Assembly: GCA_963978905.1 (NCBI GenBank)
Contig: OZ022259.1
Coordinates: 47,758,727-47,822,726 of the forward strand
Reading direction: 5' to 3'
DNA from: Trichostrongylus colubriformis
Taxonomy: Eukaryota; Nematoda; Chromadorea; Rhabditida; Trichostrongylidae
Length of the DNA stretch: 64,000 bases
The notes under the pieces: generated by a model
What the model was told of the DNA's origin: nothing
Databases searched by the model: none
The model's input: only the letters and a program-made list of their open reading frames with translations
Position numbers and translations under genes: made by a program
Part shown: one piece after another, positions 59,457 through 64,000 of the stretch
Position numbering within the stretch: the first letter of the stretch is position 1
Layout of the letters: every line of letters begins with the position of its first letter

Positions 59457-61103
59457 CTAAGTCGGTGTAGCTTGGGAATTCGGTGAATCCACCGGAAATC
59501 CTTCAGACATCAAGAACTCCGTCACATCATCCCATGAGTGTGAAACATCCAAAGACAGTTGGCAGTCCATTGGTGCAGTAGTATCGGTGAGAAGAGCATG
59601 ATGTGGATCTGTCTGTGGCATGGGACTTGCTGCTGAGGACTCGTCACCCAGCGGTGAGCCGATTGACGACGATGAGCCCATGAACGAACTGGTATCATAT
59701 AACGGAGCCGGACCTTCAACGGTAGCTTATCAGAAAGAAAGGACAGAAAATATAATACAAAAACTCAAATGGCGCAAAAGCAGTAACCGTTTGATGACCA
59801 ACCGTATCTATCCTCCCTGGATTGTCTGTGAAGGGAGCATTTCCCATCCCAAAGTACCGCATCGATTGAATTTACGGGTCGACGACAAAATGACTGCGTA
59901 CAGAACGAGAACAGACGTTGATGCACATTGTAGAGCACGTGTTGAACACAGTGATTTGACATCGGTAAACAGGCACGTTCACATCTGCACGAGAGAGTTC
60001 AACGTGACGACTGAGCTTCATTGTAAAGATAGCATTAAGAATTTTACAGGTGTGTGCCACGAGTACAGAGAAGCGCGTGGCCGTGAGTGGCGCGCAACGG
60101 GATTGTAGCTGAGGACCCCGTAATGGTTGGCTCCCAAACCAATTACTCCCAAAACCTGGCGTGTATGTTTTGAAACCCGTCCAATGGCTCCACTAGTTCA
60201 CAAAATGGCGTCGTATACCGGAACCCGGGTGTGCAGACTTATGTCGAGATTTCGCGAGGCCGCGCGCGGCAAGCGGCGCCGCGGGTTTCTTTGCGTGATT
60301 GCGTACATTGCAACACCTCCCATAGAGTTTTACACCCGAATTAATTATTTCTCAATTAGAATTGTTACATGTGTTGCTATCGTTTCTTTTACTTATTATG
60401 TTACTATTTTGTCTTTTTAGGGCACAAATGTTATTGTTTTCAGATAATGATGGACAAACTGCTATTTCTTGAAGGACCTCCATGGTACCAGACCCTTGCG
60501 CCATAAGAAGAATTCCAATCGACCGCGAAAAGATGTGCTAATGGCGCCGCAGGTGCGATCGCAAAGCGAAAAATCGACTTACGTCTACATACCCATGGAA
60601 CCCGCCTGCAAATTTTCTGTTCCAATGGAAGACACCTTGAATACACAAATCTGGATGCACTTACCGCTGCTTGTTAGTGTTGTCCAGCAAACAGCAACGG
60701 CGCAAAGCTGCTGGAGCCAACTGCAGTGGTGGCGGTGAAGGATCTGAGCGCTGACGTAGCGCCGCGCCAACGCTCAACGGCAGTCGCCGTGATGCACACA
60801 TTATGTGCGCATTCAATTGTGCCTAAATGAGAATAAGATCAGACAGAACCCCAGGTTATTCGTGTTACATTCCAACAACTGTCGCACCTGCTTCAGTAAT
60901 GCATGCCGTTCTAACCGCAATTGTTTCTTGATCAGATAAAGTTGTGTGGACAAGTCACCCGAATAGCTGGACACTGCCAGGCTTGCCGTCGGAAGTATTG
61001 ACGACGACGGATATGTTGCATCTTCATCGTCCGACGGTTCCAGGCCTTCAATATGGAACATTACAATCACTGAAACCTCGTGAAGTTCAAAAGCGGTGGA
61101 CAT
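59457..61103 (-). CDS. Unrecognised 226-aa acidic/Ser-rich protein (4 exons)
   Basis: Minus-strand exons in transcript order: 61103-60888, 60822-60665, 59825-59788 (38 nt), 59725-59457 (stop TAG). Phases agree and all introns are GT-AG. The start ATG at 61103 follows CTGCCAG by five bases, a possible spliced-leader acceptor. The N-terminus has an acidic block EPSDDEDATY, then a basic Leu-rich helix YLIKKQLRLERHALLKQ. The middle is Pro/Ala-rich. The tail has SSSSIGSPLGDESSAASPMP and SWDDVTEFLMSEGFP, the look of a short acidic activation segment. A nuclear regulator is a guess from composition only; no family recognised. The 38-nt exon is the weakest link, chosen because it alone restores phase between its neighbours. 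A MITE lies in intron 2. Confidence 0.5.
60227..60605. mobile_element. GC-ended MITE, long-core copy (intron 2 of the minus-strand gene)
   Basis: Parallel to 6275-6622: shares TTTTACTTATTATGTTACTATTTTGTC-type core (only partly quoted here) and GAATTCCAATCGACCGCG near the right end. Confidence 0.6.
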
Positions 61104-61730
61104 GTTAAACTGGCAGTTGAGAGAGTGGAATTATACACAGTACAATGAGGAACTAGGCGATCATCAAGCCGCGTGGCGTGTTTCGCAATAGATCGCGCGC
61201 TTCAAACATATGAAGACGGCCCTACATCGGCAGCCCATCACCCCCGGCAGCGCTCCGCCTCCAAGCGAGCAACGATATGCACTCGCCGCCATGCATCACA
61301 GATGCGCGTGGCTGTGGTCGATATGGTAGTGAGACAACGCCTCGCTTAGATACAGTGGCAGGGGTAGTTAGGACCATTGAATCAAGAGATCATTGATTGA
61401 GAACGTCCAGGTGCTTAACAGTACAGAAAAGAAAAAAGGAATGGAGCGGTCAAAATCTCTCTGAGTAAGACCCTCGCCCCACCATTGACCCCGAAAGGAG
61501 GCGGGCACTGTTAAAACAAGTGATAGCTGTTGAAGAAGACGGCTCCCATGAAGTCCGGAGCGCTTCTTTTCGTTGGAAATTTCGCTACATGTAGTCTTTC
61601 TGGACCCCTAACTTTCCTTTTTGCCCATAGACTTCCGTTTTTTCCATGAACACACTCTAGCTCTCATCTCTCACATTATCCCTACCACTGTTTTTAATAG
61701 ATCCCCCGCCGAAATTAACGAAATTTTTTG
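61104..61730. other. Intergenic spacer between two minus-strand genes
   Basis: Includes the GAAAGGAGGCGGG repeat block (about 61430-61510) seen at 48470 and 55970. Nothing else recognised. Confidence 0.35.
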
Positions 61731-61843
61731 ACTACAAGGACGCTGAGTTATGGGCAAAAGCTTCGGTGCCGGACGGAACTCGAACCGGGTTCGAGTCCCG
61801 TCCGGCACCGAAGCTTTTGCCCATAACTCAGCGTCGTTGTAGT
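61731..61843. repeat. Spacerless palindrome of a tRNA-like 3' end
   Basis: Two arms of about 56 bp meet at 61787 (CGAACCGGGTTCG) with two mismatches. Each arm reads GGTTCGAGTCCCGTCCGGCA followed by CCGAAGCTTTTGCCC, i.e. a T-arm/acceptor-like tRNA 3' segment in inverted duplicate. Related single copy at 12105-12200. Confidence 0.7.
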
Positions 61844-62046
61844 AACTTTCGCATCGCGAGCTGCGGCGATAAACAGCAGTTATCAAAAATTAAAAATTAA
61901 AAATATCAAAATTTTTTGAATTTTTTTTATTGTGCCACTACATGGCGTCTGCAGAACTTGCACTTCCAGTGTGCAGGTAGAATAGTGTACCCGTTGCCTC
62001 TTACTGTATCCATGAGGTACACATACTGGACAGCTATATATAAATT

Positions 62047-64000
62047 CTAGTTTGAGGTTACAAATCCAAACCCACCTAGTGGAAACAAATCCGTTTTGTC
62101 ATAATCTGCATCTTCGACTGCACGACACATCGAGTCGATTTCTGGAATCGCTCGATAGACACCCACCATCCGTCGACGTTGGCGTTTCATTCGCAGACGG
62201 ATAACCTGTGTACATGAGAAAGAAATAGTTAGTGAAACTTTCCGCGTCTACAGGGGGTGCCAAAAACGTCACTTTTTCTCTTTCACTTTCGACCCCATTT
62301 TAGTCGAGCTTCAGCGGATTCTGAGAGGTGTTTCCACCCCCGAATTCAAGAACACATCTCACACTATCACTAAACTTCGTGTTCGTGCCTTCTGCACGAG
62401 CGGGACCGGGAGCTTCTCCCGGTAAACATGATGTGACACATCAACTCGGCAAAATCAATGATTCCGTCACCATCGTTCACAACCTTGCTGTGGTCTGTTC
62501 GCTCTGGGTATCCAAGGGGATTTATACTGGATAGTGTATTGTTTCCATGTGCCAGAGAGTGCCACTGCCATTGAAACCCCTCCGGATGCGGGTTTGAGGC
62601 ATGAAAAATGACACTTCGGATCATAGCAGCGTTGTCCAAGCAGCTAGAGCTCTGTGACTTCCATGAACCGAGGGCCAGCCCTTCGAAAGCTTCCCGCGAA
62701 AACCTACCACGGAAGCTGGCTCCACTGTTTCAGGCGGACCTCGATGGCGTAGGGTGCTCTAAATCCTGACTGTGCCGACTGTAGGCTACATATTTTTGTG
62801 GTAAGCTTCCGCCTGTCCTGCTTCTAAAGGAACATTCCTGGAATACTTTGCCTCAATTCTTCCATGTTTTCCTTTACCCTGTGATTTGTATATTTGGCGG
62901 ATGTGAGGCGTGAGAAAAATAACTCTTTTTTGGCACCCCTGTACATCAGCTAAGTTACTACCTTGTTTCCATTTGTCGTTTTGCCAAAGTCCTCTTCATC
63001 ACTTGAAGGAGGTGTCCGACGTGAAATTGGCGGTGCATTCCACGGGAGAGGTTGATTTTGTCGGGCAATCGCCGCCGCTAACGCAGCAGCATAGCGAGAA
63101 TTTCGTGCATTACGCACACCACCTTCCAGCAACTAAATTTTTGAAAATGATCAAGGATAGAAGTGTAAGTACCTGTCTCACGCACTATCTCTGGAGTGCG
63201 CCACGCATGCGACTTCACTCGAAATAAAAAAAGCTCCTTCAAAGTAAAAGAAACGATGAAACAAATTGTACTGCAAGTAATGCTTAAGCTACTGATGGTT
63301 CCTTTTTTATCCCGTATAAAACGATACACAAGGGATATAAACGACAGCAACATGACTTAGCCATGTGTGCAGAAGAACAGATTCATCTCTCGTCGGACAG
63401 CCCTCAAAGCTACTCATTCCCATCCTCTGTAATACAATAAGAAAACGCTTAGGAGACACGCGCCACTAAATTACAGTACTGCAATAAGTGTCGAAAAACG
63501 GTCAACATACTGAACAAGAACAAAATGGTAGCTCACTCCACAAATCTAAACTTCTTTTCAGTTCCCTATGACTTTTCAAATCTAATTAAAAAGATAAAGG
63601 TAAAAATTCGGCATTGGCCATTCTCTCGCTGGGATGAGCCACGCATCATTTTTCCACTCTCAGTCGCAGTAGCATTTGGAGGCGATTTGGCTCATACAGT
63701 GTTTTACGGGAGCGACCCGAGTACAAATAGGTGTTTTCATCCTCCCAGAGGTGCTTGTGCAGGATATGATCCTCAACCATGTCAATGAGAACGGAGCCAT
63801 AATTATCACTCGAACCTTCTCCACTACAAACGTCTTCATAACCAAAAATTATCTGCGCCCATCATTTGTTTCAAGCCTCACAAATGTCACGGTAAACTGT
63901 GCCTCACCTTTGCAGCCAGTTGGGGATGATTCCGTTGAATCACGGTAGATGACAGCGAACGAGTTCTTAAGGCTTGAGCTCGTAGCGCAGCAAGTGCTCC
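62047..64000 (-). CDS. Unrecognised gene, 3' part (4 exons, runs off the window)
   Basis: Minus-strand exons: 64000 (edge)-63908, 63852-63658, 63132-62962, 62205-62047 (stop TAG). Donors GTGAGG, GTGGAA and GTAGTA; phases all 0. About 158 aa are visible. Blocks: LSSTVIQRNHPQLAAK, IIFGYEDVCSGEGSSDNYGS, VLIDMVEDHILHKHLWEDEN, a Ser/Arg-rich linker with SRRTPPSSDEEDFGK (possible phosphosites), a basic run VIRLRMKRQRRRM and a C-terminus DLFPLGGFGFVTSN. I do not recognise the family. The consistent frames and splice sites make a real gene likely; further exons may lie in the long introns. The intron 62206-62961 carries a TA-flanked element. Confidence 0.6.
62251..62941 (-). mobile_element. TA-flanked TIR element carrying an exon-like ORF
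   Basis: TA on both sides; ends CAGGGGGTGCCAAAAA and the complement of CAGGGGTGCCAAAAAA; 691 bp. On the minus strand an 89-aa open frame (62370-62639) has protein-like composition (NPHPEGFQWQWHSLAHGNN, then an EF-hand-like VNDGDGIIDFAEL). It does not resemble a Tc1/mariner transposase. Either the element captured a host gene piece, or the ORF is an exon of the surrounding minus-strand gene and the TIR-like ends are coincidental. Confidence 0.55.

Noticed and set aside
59620..60108. 162-aa plus-strand open frame
   Set aside because: It overlaps antisense the C-terminal exons of the minus-strand gene, whose splice phases agree; composition is not convincing.
1..64000. CRISPR arrays, bacterial operons, phage or integron structures
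   Set aside because: No direct-repeat/spacer arrays, no Shine-Dalgarno-linked gene runs; the genes are intron-rich and eukaryotic.

Overview
The window reads as nuclear DNA of a parasitic nematode. The best guess is a strongylid (clade V, hookworm-like) species. Reasons: coding sequence is split into many short exons with TTTCAG-type acceptors; one gene has an acceptor two bases before its ATG, as expected for spliced-leader trans-splicing; introns and intergenic DNA are packed with mariner/Tc1-type elements and MITEs; and a nematode-like BEL/Pao retroelement is present. Nothing suggests bacterial or organellar DNA. All gene models were spliced by hand from reading frame, phase and splice consensus.

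Layout. 1-3.6 kb: nested transposon debris. 3.7-14.7 kb (+): the C-terminal half of an insulin-degrading-enzyme-like M16 peptidase (13 exons seen; the 5' half lies left of the window and the terminal 3' exon was not found). 15-18.2 kb: repeats and a gag zinc-knuckle fragment. 18.7-24.5 kb (-): a broken BEL/Pao retrotransposon (gag, protease, RT, RNase H, integrase). 25-34 kb: no gene recognised; contains a 1 kb inverted-repeat element and a nearly perfect 551-bp palindrome. 34.06-44.49 kb (+): a complete 17-exon Ro60/TROVE gene (rop-1 type, 618 aa), about 80% intron, with transposons in at least seven introns. 44.7-48 kb: two TTAA-flanked elements. 48.8-50.3 kb (+): a degenerate partial duplicate of the IDE middle exons. 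52.2-57.3 kb (+): an unrecognised gene with propeller-like repeats and a Ser-rich tail. 59.46-61.10 kb (-): a reconstructed 226-aa unrecognised acidic/Ser-rich protein. 62.05-64 kb (-): the 3' part of another unrecognised gene.

The clear host functions are peptide clearance (IDE-like) and Ro60 small-RNA quality control. The genes show no operon-like spacing and no sign of acting in one pathway. The most unusual aspect is repeat architecture. Three elements consist of a mariner 3' half joined head-to-head to an inverted copy of itself. A near-spacerless 551-bp palindrome, a tRNA-like palindrome and a TA-flanked element carrying an exon-like ORF add to this.
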